This document shows positions 54,423 through 62,170 of a DNA stretch of 64,000 bases, piece after piece. Every line of letters begins with the position of its first letter. Position 1 is the stretch's first letter. The notes beneath the pieces are model-generated. The model worked only from the letters and a program-made list of their open reading frames with translations, was not told the DNA's origin and did not search any database. The position numbers and the translations under genes are program-made. The DNA comes from JAALLB01 sp017643495 (GTDB lineage Bacteria > Pseudomonadota > Alphaproteobacteria > Rhizobiales > Rhizobiaceae), in assembly GCA_965216105.1 (NCBI GenBank), contig OZ244147.1:1-64000 (forward strand). Reading direction: 5' to 3'.

Positions 54423-54554
54423 TCAAACGGTCATTTCAATGAAGATTGCCCACCCAAGAAAAATCAGGATGGCCAATGAAACAATAAGAACGGCAACTAC
54501 CGGCAGGCCAAGGCGACCCTGGCGTGCGGAATTGCGTTTCACTTCTTCAGTCAT
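54423..54554 (-). CDS. 43-residue single-pass membrane protein (small gene upstream of dps)
   Basis: Begins MTEEVKRNSARQGRLGLP, then one membrane helix of about 20 residues (VVAVLIVSLAILIFLGWAIF) and a five-residue tail. AGGAGACACC sits ideally before the ATG. Located 25 bp after the 53-residue gene and 52 bp before dps, on the same strand. No family recognised; a positively charged N-terminus predicts a cytoplasmic N-end. Confidence 0.75.
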   Translation of the reverse strand: MTEEVKRNSARQGRLGLPVVAVLIVSLAILIFLGWAIFIEMTV

Positions 54555-54579
54555 GGTGTCTCCTAGCTGTTGTGGTTGG

Positions 54580-54741
54580 CTACACGATACTGACGAGCGC
54601 TATGCCCGTGGCATATACACCGAGCAGGGCAGCAGCTGAAATGAGAACCAGATCCCGGCTTTCACTGCCGCGCAAATACCTTCCAATTCCGTTTTCCGGA
54701 TTGAATGAATTTTCCTTGTCTTGAATATGAAATGATCGCAT
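54580..54741 (-). CDS. 53-residue membrane protein (first gene of the dps operon)
   Basis: Begins MRSFHIQDKENSFNPENG; a soluble polar half then a membrane helix (LVLISAAALLGVYATGIALV). GGAG lies eight bases upstream of ATG 54741. An exact EcfG promoter ends 27 bp upstream, which strongly supports a real gene. Function unknown. Confidence 0.72.
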   Translation of the reverse strand: MRSFHIQDKENSFNPENGIGRYLRGSESRDLVLISAAALLGVYATGIALVSIV

Positions 54742-54768
54742 CGCACAACTCCGTGTTTGTGCAGGGTG

Positions 54769-54793
54769 AACGATCTGGAACTGAATAGGTTCC
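54769..54793 (-). promoter_or_regulatory. EcfG promoter of the small-protein/dps operon
   Basis: Minus strand GGAAC (54793-54789), 16 bases, CGTT (54772-54769): exact consensus. Predicted start near 54762, giving a leader of about 21 bases. Confidence 0.88.
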
Positions 54794-54865
54794 GCAATTT
54801 CTGCTGAAGTTTTGGCGGGCAGCGATGCACTGCCTCGCGCACTTAATCGAAACCGTACAGATGTC

Positions 54866-55225
54866 TCAGAGAGTTATTTCTCTCAATACTTTTGAGTAAT
54901 TGGCAGGCTTGCGGAAAACCACACCGGGCGAACTGCCAAACTGGCTGTCCAGCATTTTGTTGTCGGCACCGCTTACAATTGCATATGGCACACGCCTGCT
55001 GCGAAGCTGTTCGACGACGGGCATGACGGTTTCATTGCCCAGGTTGAAATCAAGTATCGCACAGTCAACCTGGACTTCACCGATTATCTTCATTGCCTCT
55101 GATACGGAGGTCGCCACGGCAACTTCATTGCCCTCGGATGACAAGGTATCTTCAGCATCAAGAGCGACGAGAAAATCATCCTCTACGAGAAGAATCCGGT
55201 TTGTTTTTTCATTTGAACTGGTCAT
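54866..55225 (-). CDS. Single-domain response regulator
   Basis: 119 residues, a receiver alone: ILLVEDDFLVALDAE, phosphoacceptor Asp in CAILDFNLGNE, and VFRKPANY with the conserved Lys. The switch position reads VPYAIVSGAD. Single-domain receivers modulate the PhyR pathway in other Alphaproteobacteria; that role here is inference from location and promoter. No ribosome site is visible before the ATG. Confidence 0.9.
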   Translation of the reverse strand: MTSSNEKTNRILLVEDDFLVALDAEDTLSSEGNEVAVATSVSEAMKIIGEVQVDCAILDFNLGNETVMPVVEQLRSRRVPYAIVSGADNKMLDSQFGSSPGVVFRKPANYSKVLREITL

Positions 55226-55233
55226 GACATGAA

Positions 55234-55258
55234 AACGAGATACACAGGATTTGGTTCA
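55234..55258 (-). promoter_or_regulatory. Near-consensus EcfG promoter of the lone receiver gene
   Basis: Minus strand TGAAC (55258-55254), 16 bases, CGTT (55237-55234), one mismatch. The -10 ends only eight bases before the start codon, implying a leaderless or nearly leaderless transcript. Confidence 0.6.
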
Positions 55259-55387
55259 AATTTACATTAAAGTCTCAGGCATCATGGTTGCCAGATAGTT
55301 AACACCCAACCCCGCAAGGGTCGGCCAAACAAGCTTGGCCCGGATAAACCCACTTATCATGAATATGGCACCATTGCCAGAAAGCGG

Positions 55388-55822
55388 TCATTCTTCATCA
55401 ACCTGATCCCTGCCAAGAGTGTTGTATGCAAGAACTGCACCAACGATGGCCAAGGCCAAAGGTATGCCTTTTTTTGCACTTGCACCGGACAACAGCGGGG
55501 CAAGGGCAAGAGTGGCGCCGGCCGTGAGAAGTTCAGGCCTCGCCCGCCTTGATTTTCTTGTTTCCACATAATTGGCGAGCATCACGCCAGCTATCACCAC
55601 GACCGCCAAGCTTATGGCACCCAACGCGATCATCATCCATGATGCCAGGGCTGATTCCGTCAGCATCAAATAATGTGCTGCAGCCATTACGAGCGAGAAA
55701 TAGGCTGTAAGAGCGAAAATCGCCGCAACGCAGTACAATACAAGGTTCCTGCGTTTGCGGCGGACCACTTTGCCAATGTCGGCACTGGCGGCCGACAGGA
55801 GCATGGGCAGCAATCTCAACAT
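55388..55822 (-). CDS. Membrane protein, YqjE/holin-superfamily-like
   Basis: 144 residues with two central membrane helices (about 28-50 and 60-84) and a third weak hydrophobic stretch. The pairing with a DUF883 (YqjD-like) protein 13 bp upstream mirrors E. coli yqjD-yqjE, whose products sit in the inner membrane and are made in stationary phase. The assignment rests on topology and context, not on a strong motif. Confidence 0.65.
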   Translation of the reverse strand: MLRLLPMLLSAASADIGKVVRRKRRNLVLYCVAAIFALTAYFSLVMAAAHYLMLTESALASWMMIALGAISLAVVVIAGVMLANYVETRKSRRARPELLTAGATLALAPLLSGASAKKGIPLALAIVGAVLAYNTLGRDQVDEE

Positions 55823-55835
55823 TTCGCTGACAGCC

Positions 55836-56174
55836 CTAGCGGCGTACGAGCAGCGAAATCAATGCGCCCACGCCGGCAGCAATGGCAAGCGATTGTATCG
55901 GCTTTGCCCGCACCCGGCCTTCAAGCTGTCGCGCAAGATCATCAACCTGGTTACGCAGTTCATGCAAAGCTTCTTCGGATGCGCGGATAACGTCATCCGA
56001 TTTTGCCGATGCAGATTTCTGGGCATCCCCCAGCTTGCCTTTACCATAACTTGAAAGGGTTTCTGACAAGGATGCAATATCGGCGCGCACCTGCTTGAGG
56101 CTTGTTTCGACATCAGCCGAAGTTGCACCGTTTGATTTACTGGACTTTGAGCGAGTTTGTGTTGCAGTAGCCAT
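55836..56174 (-). CDS. DUF883 (YqjD/ElaB-type) membrane-anchored protein
   Basis: 112 residues: a helical, charged body (about 20-90, DVETSLKQVRADIASLSETL) and a C-terminal helix AIAAGVGALISLLVRR ending in the two arginines typical of the family. In E. coli such proteins tie ribosomes to the membrane in stationary phase. AGGAGG lies before the ATG; a variant EcfG promoter lies at 56201-56225. Confidence 0.88.
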   Translation of the reverse strand: MATATQTRSKSSKSNGATSADVETSLKQVRADIASLSETLSSYGKGKLGDAQKSASAKSDDVIRASEEALHELRNQVDDLARQLEGRVRAKPIQSLAIAAGVGALISLLVRR

Positions 56175-56200
56175 TTGGTTACCTCCTGTTTGAACAATTC

Positions 56201-56225
56201 AATGATTGGCGGGGGTTCAGGTTCC
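56201..56225 (-). promoter_or_regulatory. Variant EcfG promoter (CATT) of the DUF883 gene
   Basis: Minus strand GGAAC (56225-56221), 16 bases, CATT (56204-56201). One mismatch. Predicted start near 56194, 20 bp before the ATG. It abuts the terminator of the PRC-barrel gene. Confidence 0.5.
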
Positions 56226-56261
56226 AAAAAAAGTGCCGGACAAAATGTCCGGCACTTTTTT
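56226..56261 (-). terminator. Intrinsic terminator after the PRC-barrel gene
   Basis: Perfect 16-base stem AAAAAAGTGCCGGACA / TGTCCGGCACTTTTTT with an AAA loop, T-rich in both directions, 15 bp after the stop codon. Confidence 0.93.
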
Positions 56262-56276
56262 GCATTTTATTGCTGC

Positions 56277-56996
56277 TTATTGAGCTGCAGTTTGGTCGAC
56301 CGGCTGTTCATCAGTAACTGATGCATCGGTCATTGCACCTTCTTCAACCTGGTTTGGATTAAACTCAGGAGCAGCTTCCAGCTCTTCCTTCGTCGCATCC
56401 ATGATCAATGTTTTTGTGTCATCAATCTCGGTCCAGGAAATACGGTCATACTGAACCGCAACGTTTTTCTCACCAAGACCAAGGAAACCGCCTACACCAA
56501 TCACAACAGCAGTCGCTGCGCCTTTTTCATCAAGGATGACATCATTGATGTCACCGATGGCTTCGGCTTCTTCACCGGTTCCGTTATAGACGGAGCTACC
56601 AAGGAAGTTTGATGCAAGAATCTGGTCCTGCGAAGCAGCTACATAACCTTCGACAGTTGCACCTGTACCTTGATTGTTCATGGCCGGATCTGTCTGCGCA
56701 GCTTCCATGTTGGTTTCATTTTCACCGGAAGCGGTGTCTTGCGTAGCAGGTGTTGTTGCCTCAGCTTCAGCATTGGCATTCATCTCGTCCTTGTTGACTT
56801 CTGCGTCAACATTGGCTTCCGCATCAGCAGATTCCTCAAGAACGTCGGATGCACCTTCAGCTTTTGTGGTTTGCTCAACTTCAACCTGGCCAGCAGCCGG
56901 AGCCTTTGACTCGGCATCCTTTACAGGTTCATTGGCAATAGCCGCAGTGGTAAGAAGTGCAGCAGCAGCAACACTGGTTATTAGCTTCGTTTTCAT
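56277..56996 (-). CDS. Exported acidic PRC-barrel protein
   Basis: 239 residues. Signal peptide (MKTKLITSVAAAALLTTAAIA, cleavage near residue 21), then about 90 residues extremely rich in Glu, Ala and Asp, then a PRC-barrel (about 130-215): ASNFLGSSVYNGTGEEAEAIGDINDVILDEKGAATAVVIGVGGFLGLGEKNVAVQYD spans its core. ATG 56996 is fixed by AGGAGAGG; the frame extends 31 codons more. Periplasmic; common in rhizobia under stress control, function unknown. Confidence 0.85.
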   Translation of the reverse strand: MKTKLITSVAAAALLTTAAIANEPVKDAESKAPAAGQVEVEQTTKAEGASDVLEESADAEANVDAEVNKDEMNANAEAEATTPATQDTASGENETNMEAAQTDPAMNNQGTGATVEGYVAASQDQILASNFLGSSVYNGTGEEAEAIGDINDVILDEKGAATAVVIGVGGFLGLGEKNVAVQYDRISWTEIDDTKTLIMDATKEELEAAPEFNPNQVEEGAMTDASVTDEQPVDQTAAQ

Positions 56997-57088
56997 GATA
57001 TCCTCTCCTTGTATATCGTCAGATGTAAAGTCACGCTTGCAAATCGGTTGACAGACGGGTTGGCAAGCGTGGCGTTTCGCAAGAAACA

Positions 57089-57113
57089 AATGCTGACAAA
57101 GACAGGTGGTTCC
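57089..57113 (-). promoter_or_regulatory. Variant EcfG promoter (CATT) of the PRC-barrel gene
   Basis: Minus strand GGAAC (57113-57109), 16 bases, CATT (57092-57089). One mismatch; predicted start about 86 bp before the ATG. Confidence 0.45.
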
Positions 57114-57191
57114 AAAAAAATTCGCAGTTCCGAAAGCGTGAACGGACAGGCATCTCGGTAATATAACGTTACCGGATCAAGGCACGTTGCG

Positions 57192-57216
57192 GGAACCTTA
57201 TGAGCTCCAATGCATT
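57192..57216 (+). promoter_or_regulatory. Variant EcfG promoter (CATT) or leader hairpin before the DUF992 gene
   Basis: GGAAC-N16-CATT (57192-57196, 57213-57216), 34 bp before the ATG. The same bases also form most of an imperfect hairpin (57199-57235), so one of the two readings may be accidental. Confidence 0.42.
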
Positions 57217-57250
57217 CGAGCAGTTGGAACTCATATTATTGGAGTAAAAA

Positions 57251-57736
57251 ATGAAAAATTCCCGTTTTACGAAATCACTTGCTATTGCAGCTTCAACCGT
57301 TGCGCTCAGCCTGCCACTGGCAACCAATGCCCAAGCCGAAAGGGTAGAGGCCGGTCTGCTTACCTGTAATGTTGAAGGTGGTGCCGGGTTTATCGTCGGC
57401 TCAAGCAAGGACATGAGCTGCACGTTTGAATCGACCGGCGGCTATACCGAGACATACACGGGCAACGTTAAGAAGTTTGGTATTGATATCGGCAAAACCG
57501 ACCGCGCAACCGTAAAATGGGTTGTATTTGCTCCTACCAAGGAAGTCGGCAAAGGTTCGCTTGCTGGCCAATATGGCGGGATCTCCGGCGAAGTGACAGT
57601 AGGCGGCGGCATTGGTGCCAACGCACTGATTGGCGGATCAAAAAGATCCATCGTGCTTCAACCCTTCAGCGGTCAGGTCCAGACTGGCCTGAACATTGCG
57701 GTTGGTATTGGCACCATGAAGCTTAGCCAAAGCTAA
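57251..57736 (+). CDS. DUF992 exported protein
   Basis: 161 residues. Signal peptide with ATNAQA-E cleavage near residue 30; the mature part VEAGLLTCNVEGGAGFIVGSSKDMSCTF is the DUF992 signature, with two cysteines likely disulfide-linked. Glycine-rich C-terminal half. Periplasmic or outer surface; function unknown, typical of Rhizobiales. GGAG lies seven bases before the ATG. Confidence 0.93.
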   Translation: MKNSRFTKSLAIAASTVALSLPLATNAQAERVEAGLLTCNVEGGAGFIVGSSKDMSCTFESTGGYTETYTGNVKKFGIDIGKTDRATVKWVVFAPTKEVGKGSLAGQYGGISGEVTVGGGIGANALIGGSKRSIVLQPFSGQVQTGLNIAVGIGTMKLSQS

Positions 57737-57771
57737 GGCCTCCACAGGAAGCTGAATTGTTTCCCCAATAA

Positions 57772-57804
57772 ACTGGTACCCTGCTTTGTCAGGGTGCCGG
57801 TTTT
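57772..57804 (+). terminator. Intrinsic terminator after the DUF992 gene
   Basis: Twelve-pair hairpin (two G-T pairs) ACTGGTACCCTG / CAGGGTGCCGGT with loop CTTTGT, followed by TTT; 35 bp past the stop. Confidence 0.82.
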
Positions 57805-57854
57805 CTGTATCCTGACTTGTAATTCATTCCTGCAACCAATGCGTGAGGGGGCAT

Positions 57855-58832
57855 ATGGTAGTTGATGACGATCTCATCCCCGAGACACGCACGGTAAACA
57901 AGCCCGAAAGCGGCATAGAATTCGAGCCGTTTCCACAATACATATTGCGCATGAGTGGCGGACACCAGTTGGGGTTGTGCCTGATTGCGATGCTGACCAC
58001 ACTTCTGGAACTGGTTCCCATCGAGTTACAGCGCCGGATCATAGATACTGCAATCGAGAACCAGAATGTGTCTGCCTTGGCCACTTTCGGCATTGCCTAT
58101 GCCGGTGTGTTGCTACTTCATCAGCTCACGAAGTTTCTGTTTCGCCTGTACCAGGCATGGATTGCGGAAAGCACCATGAAAAATACAAGGCGGCGGCTGA
58201 TCGAAATCCATTCCACCAATGCCGAAAATCCCGAACAGAATGGTGGCTCTGCGGTTTCTGTAATTGGCGCAGAAATTGAAGGAATCGGCACTTTTGTCGG
58301 CGAGCATATTTCCGATGCCAGCGCCAATGCGATGATGCTGCTCGGTGCCTCGGCCTACATGCTTTATGTCGAACCCCAGCTCGCGGTTTATGCGCTGTTG
58401 TTCTTCATACCCCAAATTGTATTGACGCCCTTCATGCAACGGCTGTTGAACCGCCTCATAGAAATCCGGGTTGAACTGCTTCGCAAACTCGGCAACTCGC
58501 TTACTGATACCGAGTTGTCCGGAAACGGTTCCCAGACCATCACGGGGAAAATTTACAGCAACCGCATCCGCTATGCCCTGGTCAAGTATGCCATGAAATC
58601 CCTTATCAACCTTCTCAATTCACTCGGACCACTGACCGTTGTGCTTTACGGCGGTTATCTTGCGGTTCACGGAGAAACGACTGCGGGTGTTATCGTGGCA
58701 TTCCTCTCCGGTTTCCAGCGGATGTCCGGCCCGGTCAGGGGACTGATAACCTTCTACAGGCTTGCAGCACAAACCAATGTGCAACACCAAAAAGTAGAGC
58801 AGTGGATTGAACAAAGGAAAACAAACGCATGA
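57855..58832 (+). CDS. ABC-transporter-type transmembrane domain protein lacking an ATPase domain
   Basis: 325 residues, six hydrophobic helices in the layout of a type I ABC exporter membrane domain (opening HQLGLCLIAMLTTLLELVPIELQRRIIDTAIE is a standard first-helix/coupling sequence), ending YRLAAQTNVQHQKVEQWIEQ exactly where the ATP-binding domain normally begins. No Walker A or signature motif follows. ATG 57855 has GAGGGGG upstream. It overlaps the antiporter gene by four bases (ATGA). Either a remnant or an ATPase-independent protein. Confidence 0.8.
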   Translation: MVVDDDLIPETRTVNKPESGIEFEPFPQYILRMSGGHQLGLCLIAMLTTLLELVPIELQRRIIDTAIENQNVSALATFGIAYAGVLLLHQLTKFLFRLYQAWIAESTMKNTRRRLIEIHSTNAENPEQNGGSAVSVIGAEIEGIGTFVGEHISDASANAMMLLGASAYMLYVEPQLAVYALLFFIPQIVLTPFMQRLLNRLIEIRVELLRKLGNSLTDTELSGNGSQTITGKIYSNRIRYALVKYAMKSLINLLNSLGPLTVVLYGGYLAVHGETTAGVIVAFLSGFQRMSGPVRGLITFYRLAAQTNVQHQKVEQWIEQRKTNA

Positions 58833-60670
58833 AGGAAATGATCGAGCTCAAACTTGCATTTCTGATCTTCTCCGGAATTGCGGCGCAATGGTTTGCCTGG
58901 CGCTTCAAGATACCGGCCATCTCGTTGTTGCTGCTCGCCGGCCTTGTAGCCGGACCATTCACCGGCTTCATCGTGCCTTCAGAAAGCTTTGGAGAAGTCT
59001 ACAAACCGGCGGTAACACTGGCCGTATCGATCATCCTTTTTGAAGGGGGACTTACTCTCAACTTCCGGGAAATCCGGGAAACGTCCAAAGCGGTAAGGCG
59101 GATTGTGTTGATCGGCGCGCCGCTAACCTGGCTGTTCGGGACTCTTGCTGCCCATTACATCGGAGGGTTGTCCTGGCTTACAGCCATCGTGCTTTCCGCA
59201 ATTCTGATTGTTACAGGCCCAACCGTAATCATGCCGTTATTGCGTCATGCCAAACTGGAAAAACGGGTAGCCTCGCTCTTGCGCTGGGAGGCAATTGTCA
59301 ACGACCCGCTGGGGGCACTTTTTGCAGTTATATCGTTCGAGACCTATCTCATCCTCAATAATGTCCATGAAGCCGAAACATTTGCCCGCGATGTCGTGAT
59401 CGCCCTTCTTTTGGCAGGTCCCGGAGCCTATGCGTTGGGCAAATCCATCATCTGGCTGTTTGCCAACGGACACATACCGGAATACCTCAAGGCACCCTTC
59501 GTGCTGGCGATTGCTGTCGGGGCAGCGGCTGTGACCAACATGGCGCTTGCCGAAGCAGGACTTCTGACCGTCACTGTGCTTGGAATTGTACTCGGCAACT
59601 CGCGCCTTGCCAGCCTTGACGAGATGAAACGTTTCAAGGAAACCATCACTGTTGTCCTTGTGTCATCCGTGTTCATCCTTCTTACCGCTTCACTGGATAT
59701 CGGCGTCCTGCGGGACCTTGGCTGGAACATTGTATTCTTTGTGCTGGCAACGCTTTTTGTCGTTCGCCCCCTGGCAATCTGGATTGCCACCATCAATACA
59801 GGCGCAACGCCTCAGGAACGAACGCTTACCGCCTTCATCGCTCCGCGCGGCATTGTCGCCGTGGCCATTGCCGGCCTGTTCGGAACGGAACTTTCGCAGC
59901 AGGGCGTTGAAGACGGGCAACAGATTGTTGCCTTTACGTTTGCCGTTGTCGCTACAACAATAGTTCTGCACGGGTTTGGCCTGTCACTTCTTGCCCGCCT
60001 GCTCAAATTGCGTTCAATGCGCAAGCCGGGTGTACTCTTCGTGGGAGCCACGCCCTTTTCGATTGCAATGGCGGAAAAACTTGCAGACAGGGATGTGCCC
60101 GTTCTGATTGCCGACCAGAACTGGAACACTTTGCGGAACGCGCGAGACCGTTCCATTGAGGTCTATTACGGTGATGTACTTTCCGAGCATGCCCATCACA
60201 ACCTGCACATTACCAATTACCGGGCTGTAATCGCGGTAACCGACAACCATGCATACAATTCACTGGTATGTTCCGCATTTGCGGCAGAGGCGGGAAGGGA
60301 CAATACATTTCAGCTTGGCAGGCAGCAGGGCAAGGGAGAACGGCAAGACTTGCTGTTTACAATCGGAGGCAGACCGCTGGTCGGGCCCGATATCGGTTTT
60401 TCGGAATTGAACCAGCGGATTTTCAAGGGGCACCGTTTCTCACTGGTAAAACTTACCGAGACTTACGGCATGGATCAGCTGAAAGAGGAGCGGGACGGCG
60501 AAGTTATCCTTTTGCTATGGATCGCAAAGGACGGAAAGATCACATTCGCTTCCAATGATGATGACAAACTGCCGGAAGAAGGTGACGAGATACTGGTTTT
60601 CGGAAAACCGTCGGAAACGCGCAAGCGCGTATCGGAAAATGGTGCAGACCCGGAGGAACCTGAACAATGA
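58829..60670 (+). CDS. Monovalent cation:proton antiporter (CPA1) with TrkA-N-like C-terminus
   Basis: 613 residues. About 12 membrane helices (to residue about 395) with the Asn-Asp pair in EAIVNDPLGALF and the ILFEGGLTLNFREI segment of NhaP-type antiporters. C-terminal cytosolic Rossmann-like domain starts PGVLFVGATPFSIAMAEKL, followed by a possible RCK_C domain. Na+ or K+ exchange for H+ is expected. Translationally coupled to genes on both sides (ATGA with each). Confidence 0.9.
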   Translation: MKEMIELKLAFLIFSGIAAQWFAWRFKIPAISLLLLAGLVAGPFTGFIVPSESFGEVYKPAVTLAVSIILFEGGLTLNFREIRETSKAVRRIVLIGAPLTWLFGTLAAHYIGGLSWLTAIVLSAILIVTGPTVIMPLLRHAKLEKRVASLLRWEAIVNDPLGALFAVISFETYLILNNVHEAETFARDVVIALLLAGPGAYALGKSIIWLFANGHIPEYLKAPFVLAIAVGAAAVTNMALAEAGLLTVTVLGIVLGNSRLASLDEMKRFKETITVVLVSSVFILLTASLDIGVLRDLGWNIVFFVLATLFVVRPLAIWIATINTGATPQERTLTAFIAPRGIVAVAIAGLFGTELSQQGVEDGQQIVAFTFAVVATTIVLHGFGLSLLARLLKLRSMRKPGVLFVGATPFSIAMAEKLADRDVPVLIADQNWNTLRNARDRSIEVYYGDVLSEHAHHNLHITNYRAVIAVTDNHAYNSLVCSAFAAEAGRDNTFQLGRQQGKGERQDLLFTIGGRPLVGPDIGFSELNQRIFKGHRFSLVKLTETYGMDQLKEERDGEVILLLWIAKDGKITFASNDDDKLPEEGDEILVFGKPSETRKRVSENGADPEEPEQ

Positions 60671-61482
60671 ACCGGATCAAACTCGGACTCGCGGCATTGG
60701 TCCTTGCAATGGCCGGACCGGAAAGCGGGCTGGCTGAATTACGTTCAGAAAGGTTCGAGATACCGGTTCCTACACCAAATGTCAGAAAACAACTGAACGA
60801 GCCCTCCTCCAGACAAGACAATACTGCCGGAAGGCCCGGACGACAGAATAACGAAGAAGCAGAAGCACCTGCAAAACCTGCGAGAATATACCAGTCTGCC
60901 TGCCCGGCACTGCTTGATGAACTGGTTGAGGCAGAGATCATGCCACCAGTCAAATCCGGTCAATGCGGGGAGCGCTCACCACTCGAAGTGACAGCCGCCG
61001 GAAATGTCCCGTTTTCGTCATCTGCGACACTGAATTGCCGAATGGCGGGAACGGTGGCGAACTGGCTGGAAAAAACCCGCAACCTGGCGAAATCCATACT
61101 GGGTCGTGAACTCGACACGCTGGTCATCAGTACGTCTTACCAATGCCGCCGGCGCAACAATGCACCAACCGGAAAGATTTCCGAACACGGTTTCGCAAAT
61201 GCGCTGGATATCACCGGATTCCGGTTTTCTGATTCCGGCATGATCACGGTTGAGCAGCACTGGCAATACTTGCCAGGTGACGGAGTTTCAGAAAATGAGC
61301 CCCCGGGCCATGACAAAAAACCTTCCGGGGCTGAAGGGAAGTTCCTGAAAGCGGTGCGGGATGTGGCATGCCAGCACTTCACAACCGTATTGGGACCAGA
61401 GGCAAATGCGGCTCACGCAGATCATTTTCACTTTGACCTTGGGTGTCACGGAAAAACGTGCCGGTACAAAATATGCGAATGA
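60667..61482 (+). CDS. Extensin-like (DUF1/VanY-type fold) exported protein
   Basis: 271 residues. Signal-like N-terminus (1-23), a proline- and charge-rich linker to about 75, then an extensin-like C-terminal domain with four or more cysteines. Putative Zn ligands: SEHGFANALDITGF and HADHFHFDLG, as in DD-carboxypeptidase-like folds; peptidoglycan or polysaccharide binding is likely but unproven. Overlaps the antiporter gene by four bases. Confidence 0.87.
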   Translation: MNRIKLGLAALVLAMAGPESGLAELRSERFEIPVPTPNVRKQLNEPSSRQDNTAGRPGRQNNEEAEAPAKPARIYQSACPALLDELVEAEIMPPVKSGQCGERSPLEVTAAGNVPFSSSATLNCRMAGTVANWLEKTRNLAKSILGRELDTLVISTSYQCRRRNNAPTGKISEHGFANALDITGFRFSDSGMITVEQHWQYLPGDGVSENEPPGHDKKPSGAEGKFLKAVRDVACQHFTTVLGPEANAAHADHFHFDLGCHGKTCRYKICE

Positions 61483-61497
61483 ACGGGCCGGCAGCTT

Positions 61498-62019
61498 CTA
61501 GTTACCTGCATTCTCCAGACTTGCAGCGGACTCTCGGGAACGCGCCTCTGCACCATCATCAAACAGTGGAATTACCGAAATCGACATTTTCGCTGATCCG
61601 GAACTTACTTCTCGGGAATGGGCAAGGTAAACGAGTGTCCGGTTTTGCTCGTCATAAATCCGCTTAACGACCAGCTTTTTCCATACCAGCGACTTGCCGG
61701 ACTTGAAAATCTCCTCGCCGCTTTTTCCCTTTGCGATATCGCCGACCTGCAATGGTCCCGTCTGGCTGCACTCGATCGAGGAATTTGAAGGGTCTTCAAA
61801 CCAGTTGCCTTTCTGCAGCCGGTCTATCAGACCCCGCTCAAAATAGGCGACATGACAAGTAACTCCTTTCACATCCGGATCCTGTATCGCCTCAATGATG
61901 ATGTCATTGCCGAACCAGTCGACGCCGACCTCGCCGACTTCTTCTGTCTTGGCGGCAGACGATACGGATATCAAGGCCATGCATCCTGCAAGCAGTACAT
62001 TTCCAATATGGTTGTTCAT
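61498..62019 (-). CDS. creA: CreA family exported protein
   Basis: 173 residues with a signal peptide (1-23) and the CreA body: GEVGVDWFGNDIIIEAIQDPDVKGVTCHVAY, then SSIECSQTGP and KSLVWKKLVVKRIYDEQNRTLVYLAHS. Conserved periplasmic family of unknown function despite its name. Convergent with the extensin-like gene and divergent from the PNPOx-like gene. Confidence 0.9.
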   Translation of the reverse strand: MNNHIGNVLLAGCMALISVSSAAKTEEVGEVGVDWFGNDIIIEAIQDPDVKGVTCHVAYFERGLIDRLQKGNWFEDPSNSSIECSQTGPLQVGDIAKGKSGEEIFKSGKSLVWKKLVVKRIYDEQNRTLVYLAHSREVSSGSAKMSISVIPLFDDGAEARSRESAASLENAGN

Positions 62020-62069
62020 TGAATAATCCCTTCAGAAATTTCTTGAAGCATACGGGCCGGAATTTCCAG

Positions 62070-62084
62070 TTTGTCTGAGACAAA
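62070..62084. promoter_or_regulatory. Perfect 15-bp palindrome between creA and the PNPOx-like gene
   Basis: TTTGTCT-G-AGACAAA, perfect arms around one base, 50 bp upstream of creA and 86 bp upstream of the facing gene. Possible shared operator; regulator unknown. Confidence 0.4.
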
Positions 62085-62170
62085 GGTGCGGATGGTGGAA
62101 TTCCCCATTGTGGAACGAATTGCGGTCAATCGAATTGGTTCCCGAGAAAACACCAAAAAGGAGGCATACA

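Noticed and set aside
62112..62136. EcfG promoter for the PNPOx-like gene (GGAAC-N16-AATT)
   Set aside because: Two mismatches in the four-base -10 element; chance match likely.
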